Shown piece by piece: positions 52,389-60,981 of a stretch of DNA of 64,000 bases (within the stretch, counting starts at the first letter, position 1; each line of letters starts with the position of its first letter). The notes beneath the pieces were generated by a model. That model did not search any database and was not told the DNA's origin. It saw nothing but the letters and a program-made list of their open reading frames with translations. A program made the position numbers and the translations under genes. The stretch is from JACCYU01 sp050740315 (GTDB lineage Bacteria; Pseudomonadota; Gammaproteobacteria; JACCYU01): the NCBI GenBank assembly GCA_050740315.1, contig JBOIDC010000003.1, positions 20,933 through 84,932 on the forward strand, in the 5' to 3' direction.

Positions 52389-53959
52389 GCTTGCACCTTT
52401 AATTCTGATATCAGTCTCTGTAGCGCAGGTGCGCCGTTCTCCTGCAATGCAATCGCCCCACCATAAGCGCACACCAGCAGGACAATCACCCCGACCAGTG
52501 AAGTTAGTTCAACGCGATGTCTTAAGCTCGCCCTAAAGTCACGCTGGAGACTGACGATGCCAAGCGTGGGGAAACCGATAACTTCGCTGAGCGTCCGGCT
52601 GTCGATAAACACCGGGCTCAATCGATGCAGCACGAACGCGAATCCAGACCCCACGAGCAAACCGGCGCCTAAAACCGCGGTCAAGAACAGCGGACGATTT
52701 GCGCTGATCGGTGTCGGCGGAGCGACGGGCGGCTCGATTATTTGAAACTTGACGTCCTCGTTACTCTGCTCCGCTTCCTGCGACAGACGCGCCGATTCCA
52801 GCCGTTTGGCTAACGCTTCATACTGCGCGCTGGTGACATCGTAGTCCCGATTCAGGCTCGCAAGCTGGGCCTCGACTTCAGGGATCGTGTCAACGCTCTT
52901 CTTGAGATCGTCTACGATCGCTTCCAACTGAGCCGCTTTGGAGCCCAAGGTCGAGACCTCGATCTCGGCCTGGCTGAGCGCGATGGTCGTGGCCTGGAAA
53001 ACCAGGCTGGGTGCCGCATCTTGCACCGCGCCGCCAAAACTCTGTGTCTCAATGCTCTTTTGCCTGCGCGCTTTGATCTGAGAGATGATCTCACTCAGCG
53101 CGACGACATCCGGATGTTGATCGGTGAATTGCAGCTTCAACTGCTCGAGTTCGTTTTGGTGTTTCTGGATCAGCGCGTCGAGTTCGCTGTTCTGTTTTAA
53201 TACGGGCGCCGTGACCATTCCGAACACAGGCTCCTCGCCTCCGAGTTGCCGTCGCAGCTCATCACGACGCTCGATAGCGATCTGTAACGCTCCACGAGTT
53301 TCCTGCAGCGCCTTCGCCCCGGCCTGCAAGCGACTGTAGTAATCCTGTCCCTCGCTGGGCATCAAGCCGACGTGCCGTTTCTTAAATGTCGCGAGGCGTC
53401 GCTCGGCTGCTTGCAAGCGCTTTTCGTAGTCGTCGATTTGCGAGTGCAGAAACTCCTGCGCCATGCTCGTGTCCGTGCGTGTGAGCGCTACCGTATCCTC
53501 TACCAGGTTGTGCAGCAGCAGCTCGACGACGCGCAAAGCCTTCTCGCGACTCTGATCCTCAAAACGGATCTCGTAGATGTTCTCTCGTTCCCCTGGACCC
53601 ACATAGATCCGATGCTCCATTCCTGCCACCATGGCGTGTTGCTTGACAGGCGGTAGCTGATCGAAATCCGGTTCTATACCGCGCGCGACTTCGGCAAGCG
53701 TAGGCCGGCTGACCAGGGCCCTGGTCATCATGCCTACGCGATCCGTGACCTCGGGCCCGACCGCAAGTCCATCCAGTAGCGGTTTCAGCACAGATTGCGT
53801 ATCGATGTAAACCTGGGCTCTAGCCTGGTAGGCGTCGGGTATACAGTAAACATAAACCCAGCCTGCAAGGCATAGAATCCACACGACCAGCAAAGCGTGC
53901 CAGCGGAAACGCCACGTGCCCTCTAGATGAGTCAGGACGATTCTTAAACTATCAAACAC
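52385..53959 (-). CDS. XrtA polysaccharide chain-length determinant (Wzz-like, TIGR03007 type)
   Basis: 524 residues, GTG start preceded by AAGGA. A membrane helix at about 20-40 (ALLVVWILCLAGWVYVY) and another near 430-450 (PLFLTAVLGAGLLVGSGFAFVL) bracket a long periplasmic coiled-coil part. A third hydrophobic stretch (LVGVIVLLVCAYGGAIAL) is near the C-terminus. The N-terminal periplasmic DAYQARAQVYIDTQSVLKPLL is typical for Wzz proteins. It controls polymer length with the BY-kinase, whose gene overlaps its stop. Confidence 0.94.
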   Translation of the reverse strand: MFDSLRIVLTHLEGTWRFRWHALLVVWILCLAGWVYVYCIPDAYQARAQVYIDTQSVLKPLLDGLAVGPEVTDRVGMMTRALVSRPTLAEVARGIEPDFDQLPPVKQHAMVAGMEHRIYVGPGERENIYEIRFEDQSREKALRVVELLLHNLVEDTVALTRTDTSMAQEFLHSQIDDYEKRLQAAERRLATFKKRHVGLMPSEGQDYYSRLQAGAKALQETRGALQIAIERRDELRRQLGGEEPVFGMVTAPVLKQNSELDALIQKHQNELEQLKLQFTDQHPDVVALSEIISQIKARRQKSIETQSFGGAVQDAAPSLVFQATTIALSQAEIEVSTLGSKAAQLEAIVDDLKKSVDTIPEVEAQLASLNRDYDVTSAQYEALAKRLESARLSQEAEQSNEDVKFQIIEPPVAPPTPISANRPLFLTAVLGAGLLVGSGFAFVLHRLSPVFIDSRTLSEVIGFPTLGIVSLQRDFRASLRHRVELTSLVGVIVLLVCAYGGAIALQENGAPALQRLISELKVQA

Positions 53960-54054
53960 GCAAAGTTCCTTATCGCTTGGTATACGCGGAAGTCTGCTCT
54001 ACATCGACGTTCGATCAAGTCACAGCTGGTCGGCCGCTGCGAACGCGTCCTTCG

Positions 54055-54678
54055 TTAGAACCAGGATTCCGGAATGATCAATATGTCCCCCGGCGCCATC
54101 GGCATGTTGGCGCGGACATCGCCATCTCCAATCAGATCCTCCAGACGCACCCTGATCTGCTGTTGTTCACTACCATTGCGGCGGACGATCTTGGCGCGGT
54201 TGCCGGCGGCGAATTCGGTCAGGCCACCCACTTCGATCATGACGTCCAGCAAGGTCATGCGTGAGCGATACGGAAGCGCCTTGGGATTGGCGGCTTGCCC
54301 CACTACTCGAATCTGCTCGCTGAAGGCCCCTACGAAATCGGTCACGATGACGTTGACCATGGGATTCTTGACATAGGTAGCCAGAACCTGCTCGATATCG
54401 TCGGCCAGTTCGGTGGGCGTCTTGCCCACCGCGACCATGTCTTCGACCAGCGGCGTGGAGATCTTGCCATCCGGACGCACCGGAACCTCAGTCGATATCT
54501 CGGGGTTACGCCATACAAAAATGCGCAGGTTGTCGCCAGGACCAATGCGGTATTCGCTCGTAGCGGAATCGGTATCGAGGTCAGAATCCAGGCTCTTGTT
54601 CGCCGCACATCCCGCCATGCATAGCACGACTACGGTAGAAAAAAAGAAAGATCGCGTTCTCGCATAACGTGTTGTCAT
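54055..54678 (-). CDS. XrtA-associated polysaccharide export lipoprotein (Wza-like, TIGR03027 type)
   Basis: 207 residues from the ATG at 54678, selected for its ribosome binding site (GGGGGAAG). The N-terminus has a lipoprotein signal with lipobox LCMAGC. Poly_export domain follows: EYRIGPGDNLRIFVWRNPEIS, VRPDGKISTPLVEDMVAVG, TPTELADDIEQVLATYVKNPMVNVIV, then a SLBB-like part, RVVGQAANPKALPYRSRMTLLDVMIEVGGL. It forms the periplasmic and outer-membrane exit channel for EPS. 95 bases separate it from the chain-length gene. Confidence 0.94.
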   Translation of the reverse strand: MTTRYARTRSFFFSTVVVLCMAGCAANKSLDSDLDTDSATSEYRIGPGDNLRIFVWRNPEISTEVPVRPDGKISTPLVEDMVAVGKTPTELADDIEQVLATYVKNPMVNVIVTDFVGAFSEQIRVVGQAANPKALPYRSRMTLLDVMIEVGGLTEFAAGNRAKIVRRNGSEQQQIRVRLEDLIGDGDVRANMPMAPGDILIIPESWF

Positions 54679-54761
54679 GAGCTTCCCCCTAAGCCATTTC
54701 TCGCATTCTTCTGAACGATCTATCGCGCACTTCAACCGAGGCATCAGCTAGAGCTGTGCGA

Positions 54762-56156
54762 TCAGCGCGCCCCTTTGCCCCAAAGAATCACTTCGGCAGT
54801 TTGCAGCAGGATCATAAAGTCCAAAAACAAACTGCAATTTTTTACGTAGTAGAGATCGTATTGCAGCTTCTCGTAGGCATCTTTTTCGCAGTCACCATAC
54901 GGGTAATGCATCTGCGCCCAACCGGCGAGCCCAGGCCTAACGCGATGCCGCTCCGGGTAAAAGGGGATCTTTTTGCCCAGATCGTCGACAAATTCAGGCC
55001 GCTCGGGCCGTGGCCCCACCAGACTCATGTCCCCGCGTAAGACATTGAATATCTGCGGAAGCTCGTCGATGCGGTATTTTCGCATTATGGCGCCGACGCG
55101 CGTGACGCGGTCATCGCCTTTCGTCGCCCAAAGCGGCGACCCTGTCGCCTCGGCATCGACCCGCATGCTGCGGAATTTCAATATCTCGAATACGCGTTGG
55201 TTGCGACCGACGCGCGCTTGACGATAAAAAATGGGCTGGCCGCTTTCCAGCCGTATCGCCAGCGCGGCGGCCGCGATTATTGGCCACGTAACCATCAGCA
55301 GCGTTGCGCTGGTCACGATGTCGAACAGTCGCTGCGTGAAACCGCGCAACACGCTTTGCACAAAACCATCACAGAATATTATCCAGCCGGAACTGAGCGT
55401 GGTGAGGTTCAGCTTTCCGGTCTCGCGCTCCAGGAAGTTTGTTAGATCGATGATGCCGATACCGCTAAGTCTGCAATTGAGCAATTCGTCAAGGGGCAAA
55501 CATTGACGCCGGTCCTGCACTGCCACCACAATCTCGTCCACCTGCTCTTCCAGTGCAAACTCGACCAGCGGAATACTCAGGTGGATCACCTTGTGCGAAG
55601 GCACCCGGACTGTTTCGCCCGGGGCTTGAACGAAACCTACGATGTAAAATCCAGAATTCTTTCTCAGACCGCTAACTACCAGCGCCTGTTCTTCCGCGCC
55701 GTACACGAGTACTCGGCGTTTGAGGACGCTACTATCCGCCACCGTTATGAATACGAGGCGCAGAATTATCATTGCAATGAACGAGATAGCCAGGGCCAGC
55801 AAGAATATTCCGCGACCGAAATACAACCCGGGGATAAAGTAAAGTAGCGGGGCCAGTGCCAGCACGCCAAGCGCATAGCTGGCGGCAAGCCGCGTGAGAA
55901 TTGGCGACAACCCCTCACGTCGCAGCGCGCGATACAGACCCGTGGACGCGATAGCCAGCAGCATAACTGCCGAAAAGACGGTTGCTCTTAAGAGCAGAGA
56001 GCCAATACTTTGCCCGATCACCGCGGCGGGATCGTCTGCTCCGGTGAAACGCAGATAAGCCGCGATGTACACTGAGGCAAATAGCGTGAGTCCCTCGATA
56101 AGCGCCAGCGCTAGGAACGGTCCACGAATATGCTGTCGAAACAAACGAATGTTCAT
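54762..56156 (-). CDS. XrtA-associated initiating sugar transferase (TIGR03013 type)
   Basis: 464 residues from ATG 56156; TTG two codons earlier is also open. Four to five hydrophobic segments in the first 150 residues, a CoA-binding-like region with RVLVYGAEEQALVV, then the Bac_transf domain with KFRSMRVDAEATGSP, RKYRIDELPQIFNVLRGDMSLVGPRPE and RHRVRPGLAGWAQMHY. It transfers the first sugar phosphate to undecaprenyl phosphate at the inner membrane. It is the first gene of the core minus-strand run and would set the start of repeat-unit synthesis. The leader upstream carries a small inverted repeat. Confidence 0.95.
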   Translation of the reverse strand: MNIRLFRQHIRGPFLALALIEGLTLFASVYIAAYLRFTGADDPAAVIGQSIGSLLLRATVFSAVMLLAIASTGLYRALRREGLSPILTRLAASYALGVLALAPLLYFIPGLYFGRGIFLLALAISFIAMIILRLVFITVADSSVLKRRVLVYGAEEQALVVSGLRKNSGFYIVGFVQAPGETVRVPSHKVIHLSIPLVEFALEEQVDEIVVAVQDRRQCLPLDELLNCRLSGIGIIDLTNFLERETGKLNLTTLSSGWIIFCDGFVQSVLRGFTQRLFDIVTSATLLMVTWPIIAAAALAIRLESGQPIFYRQARVGRNQRVFEILKFRSMRVDAEATGSPLWATKGDDRVTRVGAIMRKYRIDELPQIFNVLRGDMSLVGPRPERPEFVDDLGKKIPFYPERHRVRPGLAGWAQMHYPYGDCEKDAYEKLQYDLYYVKNCSLFLDFMILLQTAEVILWGKGAR

Positions 56157-56186
56157 GTTCAAACGAGGTTATCGCGGTTGTGGCAC

Positions 56187-56202
56187 TTCCATCTGAATGG
56201 AA
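56187..56202. promoter_or_regulatory. Perfect 6-base inverted repeat in the leader of the EPS core run
   Basis: TTCCAT-CTGA-ATGGAA lies about 31 bases upstream of the minus-strand TIGR03013 start and 134 bases upstream of the plus-strand dehydrogenase start. Being in the only divergent intergenic gap of the core, it could be an operator for a regulator of the main EPS transcript. There is no T run, so it is not a terminator. A regulatory role is inferred from position and symmetry only. Confidence 0.3.
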
Positions 56203-56335
56203 ACTTATATCATCCTCCGGCCCTTATTAATGTGATCTTGGTCGGGCTTTTGGCACCAGGTATCGCCACCGATGGTGCAGGAGAGATGACGAGTGGTAGT
56301 ATTCGGCCACTTCTACGACGCCCTTTTTGAGGATC

Positions 56336-57619
56336 ATGAACATGTTTGACGTCGCGCAAAGCCGGCTGGGTATTATCGGCTTAGGCTATGTTGGACTGCC
56401 GTTGGCAGTCGAGTTTGGAAAGAAATTCCCCACAGTCGGTTTTGACGTGAAGCATGAAAGAATCGACGAGTTAAAGGCCGGCAGGGACAGCACGTTGGAA
56501 GTGGAGCCCGAACACTTTTCGCTTGCTAGGCATCTTACGTTTTCTACACGAGAAGCGGATCTGGCCGATTGCAATGTCTATATTGTCACTGTCCCCACGC
56601 CGATCGATAAACACAAACAGCCCGACCTTGGTCCCTTGCGAAGCGCAAGCGAGATTATCGGGAAGGTGATCGGGCGGGGCGACGTGGTCGTGTTCGAATC
56701 GACCGTTTATCCCGGCGCGACCGAGGACGTGTGCGTGCCGGTGATTGAGGCGGCCTCAGGGCTTGTTTACAACAAAGATTTCTTTGCCGGCTATAGTCCG
56801 GAGCGCATCAATCCCGGAGACAAGGCGCATCGTGTCACGTCCATACTGAAAGTGACGTCCGGCTCTACGCCAGAGGTCGCGGACTTTGTCGATGCGCTAT
56901 ATCGTCAAATCATCACCGCGGGCACGCACAAGGTCAGTAACATAAGAGTGGCAGAGGCGGCCAAAATCATCGAGAACACGCAGCGCGACGTCAACATCGC
57001 ACTGATCAACGAACTTGCATTGATCTTCAACCGCTTGGGGATAGACACGCTGGAAGTGCTCAATGCCGCCGGCACCAAATGGAATTTCCTGCCGTTTCGC
57101 CCAGGCCTGGTCGGCGGCCATTGCATAGGCGTGGATCCGTATTATCTGACGCACAAGGCTCAGGAGATCGGCTACAATCCGGAAGTAATCTTGTCCGGGC
57201 GACGCATCAACGACAGCATGGGCGCTTATGTCGCCGAGCGCGTCGTCAAATTGCTGACCCGGCGGCGGATTCATGTCGTTGGCGCCAAGATTCTGATTAT
57301 GGGCCTCACCTTCAAGGAGAACTGTCCCGACATACGTAACACACGCGTGGTCGATGTGATCAAAGAGTTCCGCGCGTACCACGCTTCGGTGGAAGTTTTT
57401 GATCCCTGGATCGATCCCGAGGAAGCCAAGCGCGAATACGGCATCGAGCCGGTGCAAGCCCCGGCGCCGGGCGAATATGACGCGATCATCGTGGCGGTTG
57501 GCCACGATGAATTCCGCGCCATGGGGGTCGAAAAGGTACGCGCACTGGGCAGGCCGCATGCTGTTTTGTTTGACGTCAAATATCTTTTTCCGGCAGAGTG
57601 TGTCGACGCCCGGCTTTAG
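56336..57619 (+). CDS. tviB: UDP-N-acetyl-sugar 6-dehydrogenase (TviB/WbpA-like)
   Basis: 427 residues from ATG 56336; ATG 56342 has better spacing to GAGG, and a TTG at 56327 is less likely. NAD-binding LGIIGLGYVGLPLAVEFG at the N-terminus; YIVTVPTPIDKHKQPDL; FESTVYPGATED; YSPERINPGDKAHR; IRVAEAAKIIENTQRDVNIAL; and the catalytic Cys in PGLVGGHCIGVDPYYL. The C-terminal FDPWIDPEEAKREYGI completes the TviB pattern. It oxidises UDP-GlcNAc or UDP-GalNAc to the uronic acid in two steps. With the downstream epimerase it parallels the Vi antigen tviBC pair, giving a GalNAcA-type donor. The amidotransferases in the locus could then act on that carboxylate (inference). Confidence 0.95.
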   Translation: MNMFDVAQSRLGIIGLGYVGLPLAVEFGKKFPTVGFDVKHERIDELKAGRDSTLEVEPEHFSLARHLTFSTREADLADCNVYIVTVPTPIDKHKQPDLGPLRSASEIIGKVIGRGDVVVFESTVYPGATEDVCVPVIEAASGLVYNKDFFAGYSPERINPGDKAHRVTSILKVTSGSTPEVADFVDALYRQIITAGTHKVSNIRVAEAAKIIENTQRDVNIALINELALIFNRLGIDTLEVLNAAGTKWNFLPFRPGLVGGHCIGVDPYYLTHKAQEIGYNPEVILSGRRINDSMGAYVAERVVKLLTRRRIHVVGAKILIMGLTFKENCPDIRNTRVVDVIKEFRAYHASVEVFDPWIDPEEAKREYGIEPVQAPAPGEYDAIIVAVGHDEFRAMGVEKVRALGRPHAVLFDVKYLFPAECVDARL

Positions 57620-57692
57620 AGACGCCCTGAATAAGCCGCTAATGCTCGTCGTCTGACCACAGCGTCTGGCCGAAACAACTGCTGGAGTTCAG

Positions 57693-58700
57693 GTGAAAGT
57701 ACTGGTAACAGGTTCCGCTGGCTTCATCGGGTCGGCGCTCAGTCTGCGCTTGCTCGAACGCGGCGACGAAGTGATCGGCGTCGATAATCTTAACGACTAC
57801 TACGACGTCAACCTTAAGCTCGCCCGGCTGGAGCGAAACAAGGCTTACGATGCTTATCGGGAAGTTCGTGTCGATATCTCGGATACCGCGGCGATCGAAC
57901 AGCTGTTTGCGACACACCGGCCGCAACGGGTCGTCAATCTGGCCGCGCAGGCCGGGGTGCGCTATTCACTGAAAAATCCGCACGCATACGTCAATACCAA
58001 CCTGGTCGGTTTTTTAAACGTTCTCGAAGGGTGCCGCCACAATCAGGTTGAACATCTGGTTTACGCCTCCAGCAGCTCGGTTTACGGTGCGAACACACGT
58101 ATGCCATTTTCCGTACACGATAACGTCGATCATCCCGTGAGCCTTTATGCCGCAAGCAAAAAGGCTAACGAGCTCATGGCGCATACCTATAGCCATCTAT
58201 ATCGGCTGCCGGTTACGGGTCTGCGTTTTTTTACAGTCTACGGGCCATGGGGACGTCCGGACATGTCCTTGTTTCTGTTTACGCAGAACATTCTCGCGGA
58301 CAAGCCTATCGATGTGTTCAATTACGGTAATCACCGCCGGGACTTCACCTATATCGACGATATCGTTGAAGGCATCGTACACACGCTGGACAAACCGGCC
58401 GCGGTTAATCCGAGCTGGTCGGGTGACACGCCGGACCCCGCAACCAGCACCGCGCCTTACCGGCTCTATAATATTGGCAATCACAGGCCGGTGGAGCTTA
58501 TGCGATACATTGAGGTGCTGGAGACCTGCACGGGCAAACGGGCGCGGCGCAACCTGCTTCCTTTGCAGCCCGGCGATGTGCCGGATACTTATGCGGACGT
58601 GGAGAATCTGATTAAGGACGTAGGCTACCGCCCATCGACCCCCATCGAAGAAGGCATTAAACGTTTTGTTGACTGGTACCGCGGGTATTACCTGGTCTGA
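57693..58700 (+). CDS. NAD-dependent UDP-sugar epimerase (uronate 4-epimerase-like)
   Basis: 335 residues, GTG start with GGAG about 6 bases upstream. SDR-extended family: GSAGFIGSALSLRL at 7-20, DNLNDYYDVNLKLARL around 31-46, AAQAGVRYSLKNPHAYV, and catalytic SLYAASKKANE with Y152 and K156. The DNLNDYYDxxLK motif and RPDMSLFLFTQNIL fit UDP-glucuronate 4-epimerases of the CapI type. It probably inverts C4 of the UDP-uronic acid made by the preceding gene, or UDP-GlcA. The 73-base gap to the dehydrogenase suggests one operon. An alternative is a TviC/WbpP-like UDP-GlcNAc 4-epimerase. Confidence 0.92.
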   Translation: MKVLVTGSAGFIGSALSLRLLERGDEVIGVDNLNDYYDVNLKLARLERNKAYDAYREVRVDISDTAAIEQLFATHRPQRVVNLAAQAGVRYSLKNPHAYVNTNLVGFLNVLEGCRHNQVEHLVYASSSSVYGANTRMPFSVHDNVDHPVSLYAASKKANELMAHTYSHLYRLPVTGLRFFTVYGPWGRPDMSLFLFTQNILADKPIDVFNYGNHRRDFTYIDDIVEGIVHTLDKPAAVNPSWSGDTPDPATSTAPYRLYNIGNHRPVELMRYIEVLETCTGKRARRNLLPLQPGDVPDTYADVENLIKDVGYRPSTPIEEGIKRFVDWYRGYYLV

Positions 58701-58815
58701 TTACCGCTAATTGACCTTTACTTAATTTCGTTGCCTTGAAATCAGGCTTGGCAAGGCTCGCTGCTCACTCGCAATCATTCAGTCCGCTGCTGAACGCGAT
58801 GGGCGCGTAACTTTT

Positions 58816-59286
58816 CTATGCGGCTGTTTTTTTGTCGCTACGGTATCCGTTATGCTGCTGTTTGAGATGCCGTTGCGCGACTTCTCTCACCTCGGGTCGG
58901 TCAGCAAGCTCCGCAAGCGTAATACCGTCCAGAAAGTCGTACAGTCGTTCGCTGAGTTCGTCCCATAGCTCCTGCGTAACGGGGCGCCGGCTGCCCGGCT
59001 TCGCAGGCCGTTCACCCGCACCCTCGGTCCGCTCGTCGACCGCTGTAATGATCTGTGCGACGCTGATCTCGTGCATGGGCCTGGCCAGTCGGTACCCGCC
59101 CCCCGGGCCCCTTATGCCTTTTACCAGCCGGTGCTTGCGCAGTTTGGCAAACAACTGCTCGAGATAGGATAGCGATATACCCTGGCACTGCGAAATGTCT
59201 GCCAGGGTCACGGTATTACGCTGGTCATGAATCGCCAAATTCAACATTGCGGTGACAGCGTAACGGCCCTTGGTAGACAATTTCAT
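58816..59286 (-). CDS. Rrf2-family regulator, IscR-like but without Fe-S cysteines
   Basis: 156 residues from ATG 59286 (MKLSTKGRYAVTAML). The winged helix matches IscR closely: LADISQCQGISLSYLEQLFAKLRKHRLVKGIRGPGGGYRLARP, including the Glu after SYL. The loop that in IscR carries three Cys ligands and a His reads DERTEGAGERPAKPGSRRPVTQELW, with no cysteine. The only Cys (C34) is in the DNA-binding part. It should therefore not bind a 2Fe-2S cluster in the usual way and may act as an apo-type regulator. No isc genes are nearby. It lies at the edge of the EPS locus, convergent with the epimerase gene, so EPS genes are possible targets (speculative). Confidence 0.88.
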   Translation of the reverse strand: MKLSTKGRYAVTAMLNLAIHDQRNTVTLADISQCQGISLSYLEQLFAKLRKHRLVKGIRGPGGGYRLARPMHEISVAQIITAVDERTEGAGERPAKPGSRRPVTQELWDELSERLYDFLDGITLAELADRPEVREVAQRHLKQQHNGYRSDKKTAA

Positions 59287-59419
59287 GGACATAACACCCA
59301 GGCATCTGTAATAGTTGTGGAACAACCTCTCACACGCCGAGTTGACTCCGGCGACAAGTTTAAGTTCAATTAAAGCGGATTGCTAGGAAAATCAGCTTAT
59401 GCGCTGGAAATACAGTAGA

Positions 59420-59929
59420 TTATTCAGCGGTAAGCGCTACCGGTGAAGGAGGCGCCCCAATTGAATTTGCGGATATTTTCGGAAAATGGTGGCCTTGGCG
59501 AAGACAGTAGTTGAGCCATTTATACAAGAAGCGATTCATGGTCCATTTGCCGGACAGCGCGTCCGGGTCAGCGCTTGCCCGCGCGCAGGCGTGTCTTGAA
59601 ATCCAGCGGCTGGAACAGCTCAACACTTCGGCTTGCAAGGCATCGTGATAAACCCGCAACCTGATATCAGGATCCGGATTTACGGCGCCATGCTGGTCTT
59701 TAAGATAGTAGGTTAGTCGAAGCGTGCTGGTATAACTGCTGCGCGCAAGCACTTCGAGATGAAGATCCACGGTTCCGCGAACCTTGGACACAGCGCAATC
59801 CTCGACATCGTAAGGTTCGGGATATAGTCTGCGAAGCCGCATATAGTTGGCCTCGTACATCTCCATCAGACCGGCAAAACTGCGTGGCCTGGGCGATTCG
59901 AGCCAAGAGCAAGGGTAACTTACAAGCAT
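59420..59929 (-). CDS. DUF1249 (YqiB-like) protein
   Basis: 169 residues; ATG codons at 59929, 59866 and 59860 are all possible starts. The body matches YqiB: SFAGLMEMYEANYMRLRRLYP, then LHLEVLARSSYTSTLRLTYYLKD, IRLRVYHDALQAEVLSC, and a C-terminal NRFLYKWLNYCLRQGHHF. Cytosolic, function unknown. In many gammaproteobacteria it is near cpdA and parE; here it stands alone between the Rrf2 regulator and a repeat-like intergenic region. Confidence 0.88.
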   Translation of the reverse strand: MLVSYPCSWLESPRPRSFAGLMEMYEANYMRLRRLYPEPYDVEDCAVSKVRGTVDLHLEVLARSSYTSTLRLTYYLKDQHGAVNPDPDIRLRVYHDALQAEVLSCSSRWISRHACARASADPDALSGKWTMNRFLYKWLNYCLRQGHHFPKISANSIGAPPSPVALTAE

Positions 59930-60143
59930 TACGATAGCGTAAACGACGTTTCAGGAAATAAATCACAAAATGGCCCGGTAACGCTGACGCAACCGAATAC
60001 TAACATTATTCTTTTGCGTGTTTATAGCAAATGAAAAACAAGCATGCGGGCGCATAATTCGGCGTCCAGCCGTGCGATTCAAACGGCGCTCCAACCGTAT
60101 CGATTGCCTGGCTGCGACGCAAAAACGTAATTTAACGAACCAC

Positions 60144-60300
60144 TTATTGATTCAGAGTTTCCTGCGGCACAGGGAAGTTGCTGCCATTTTCGACGGCTGC
60201 GGGCCGTTGAAAATGAAGGGAAAGCGCCAAGTCTATTTCGCAGGCACGTTTTCGCTGTCCGTGCGCTGAAAAAACCAGGATGGGTTATTCAGAGCTTCCT
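60144..60300. repeat. MITE-like segment with a long hairpin
   Basis: The gap 59930-60305 between DUF1249 and ygfX holds no supported gene; a small frame at 60018-60269 has no recognisable product. At 60185-60215 there is a strong hairpin: arms CATTTTCGACGGC and GCCGTTGAAAATG (13 bases, one G-T mismatch) with a 5-base loop. It is bounded by two related direct motifs, TTATTGATTCAGAGTTTCCT at 60144-60163 and TTATTCAGAGCTTCCT at 60285-60300. A similar TTCAGAGATTCCTTA occurs at 6042-6056. This looks like a small non-autonomous mobile or dispersed repeat. There is no T run, so it is not a simple terminator for ygfX. Confidence 0.5.
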
Positions 60301-60305
60301 TAACA

Positions 60306-60752
60306 TCAGATCGACTGGACCCTGGTGCGCAACCGCTTGCGCAGATCGCGCAAAACGCCTGCAGGCGCGCTGTCCGGGAGCAGCACCAGCGCACGCTTCG
60401 ATCGATCGTCTAGTGTCAGGTTCAGCACGATCACAAGCGGGTGAACGAGGCTATCGTCAGCGACGATGACCTGGTGAACGTCGCCCTGGCCGTCTTCGAT
60501 GAACATTCTCCCGGAAGGCTGCCATACAAGCGTCTTCACAGCGCGCTTGTCTGGCCTAAAATCATGACTACACAGCGTCCAATACAGGCTGAACGCAATG
60601 AGCAATCCGCTCGCCCCCAGCAGTGGATGTGCAAGCGGCAGGAACAAAAGCATCATCAAGGCCGCCAGATGCATGCCGACCAGCAAAGCCGTTAACAGCC
60701 ACGAGTGCTCAGGTGTTATGCGCAACGGCGCCTTGAATTTTGGCGATGACAT
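60306..60752 (-). CDS. ygfX: YgfX-type inner-membrane protein (CptA-like)
   Basis: 148 residues. Two adjacent hydrophobic helices (about 18-40 and 42-60: WLLTALLVGMHLAALMMLLF and HPLLGASGLLIAFSLYW) precede a soluble C-terminal part with VWQPSGRMFIEDGQGD and LVIVLNLTLDDRSKRALVLLPDS, ending DLRKRLRTR. This matches YgfX, which in E. coli was described as a toxin-like or cell-division-affecting partner of YgfY/SdhE. It overlaps the end of sdhE by 44 bases, the usual conserved arrangement. Role in this organism is unknown. Confidence 0.85.
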   Translation of the reverse strand: MSSPKFKAPLRITPEHSWLLTALLVGMHLAALMMLLFLPLAHPLLGASGLLIAFSLYWTLCSHDFRPDKRAVKTLVWQPSGRMFIEDGQGDVHQVIVADDSLVHPLVIVLNLTLDDRSKRALVLLPDSAPAGVLRDLRKRLRTRVQSI

Positions 60753-60981
60753 CAGAAGTATCGCTATTCGCTGCCAGCGCGCGCCCCGTCAATAATTCCA
60801 GCAAAATGTCATCGGACTGATCCAGCAGTTGCTCAAAAACTAGCCGCTCCCGATCGTTCAGTCCAGTGTACCCGCGATCCATAAACCCGGACAGCAGCAA
60901 ATCCAGTTCCCGCACGCCGCGTCGGCAGCGCCAACGCAGGCGCGCCCGCAAGGCATCGTTTGTATGCGGTTGATTTTTCAA
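60709..60981 (-). CDS. sdhE: Succinate dehydrogenase assembly factor SdhE (YgfY)
   Basis: 90 residues from a TTG at 60981, chosen because it gives the usual family length; an ATG at 61047 would add 22 residues that look like translated leader. Conserved core: RARLRWRCRRGVRELDLLLSGFMDRGYTGLNDRERLVFEQLLDQSD, containing the RGxxE flavinylation motif as RRGVRE. SdhE promotes covalent FAD attachment to SdhA. It overlaps ygfX and is divergent from ygfZ, an arrangement typical of gammaproteobacteria. A much longer open frame extends upstream across ygfZ, but that part is antisense shadow. Confidence 0.85.
   Translation of the reverse strand: MKNQPHTNDALRARLRWRCRRGVRELDLLLSGFMDRGYTGLNDRERLVFEQLLDQSDDILLELLTGRALAANSDTSDVIAKIQGAVAHNT

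Noticed and set aside
56249..56268. Possible sigma-54 promoter TTGGCACC ... upstream of the TviB-like gene
   Set aside because: The spacing to the nearest GC doublet is one base too long and the -12 element TTGC is absent.
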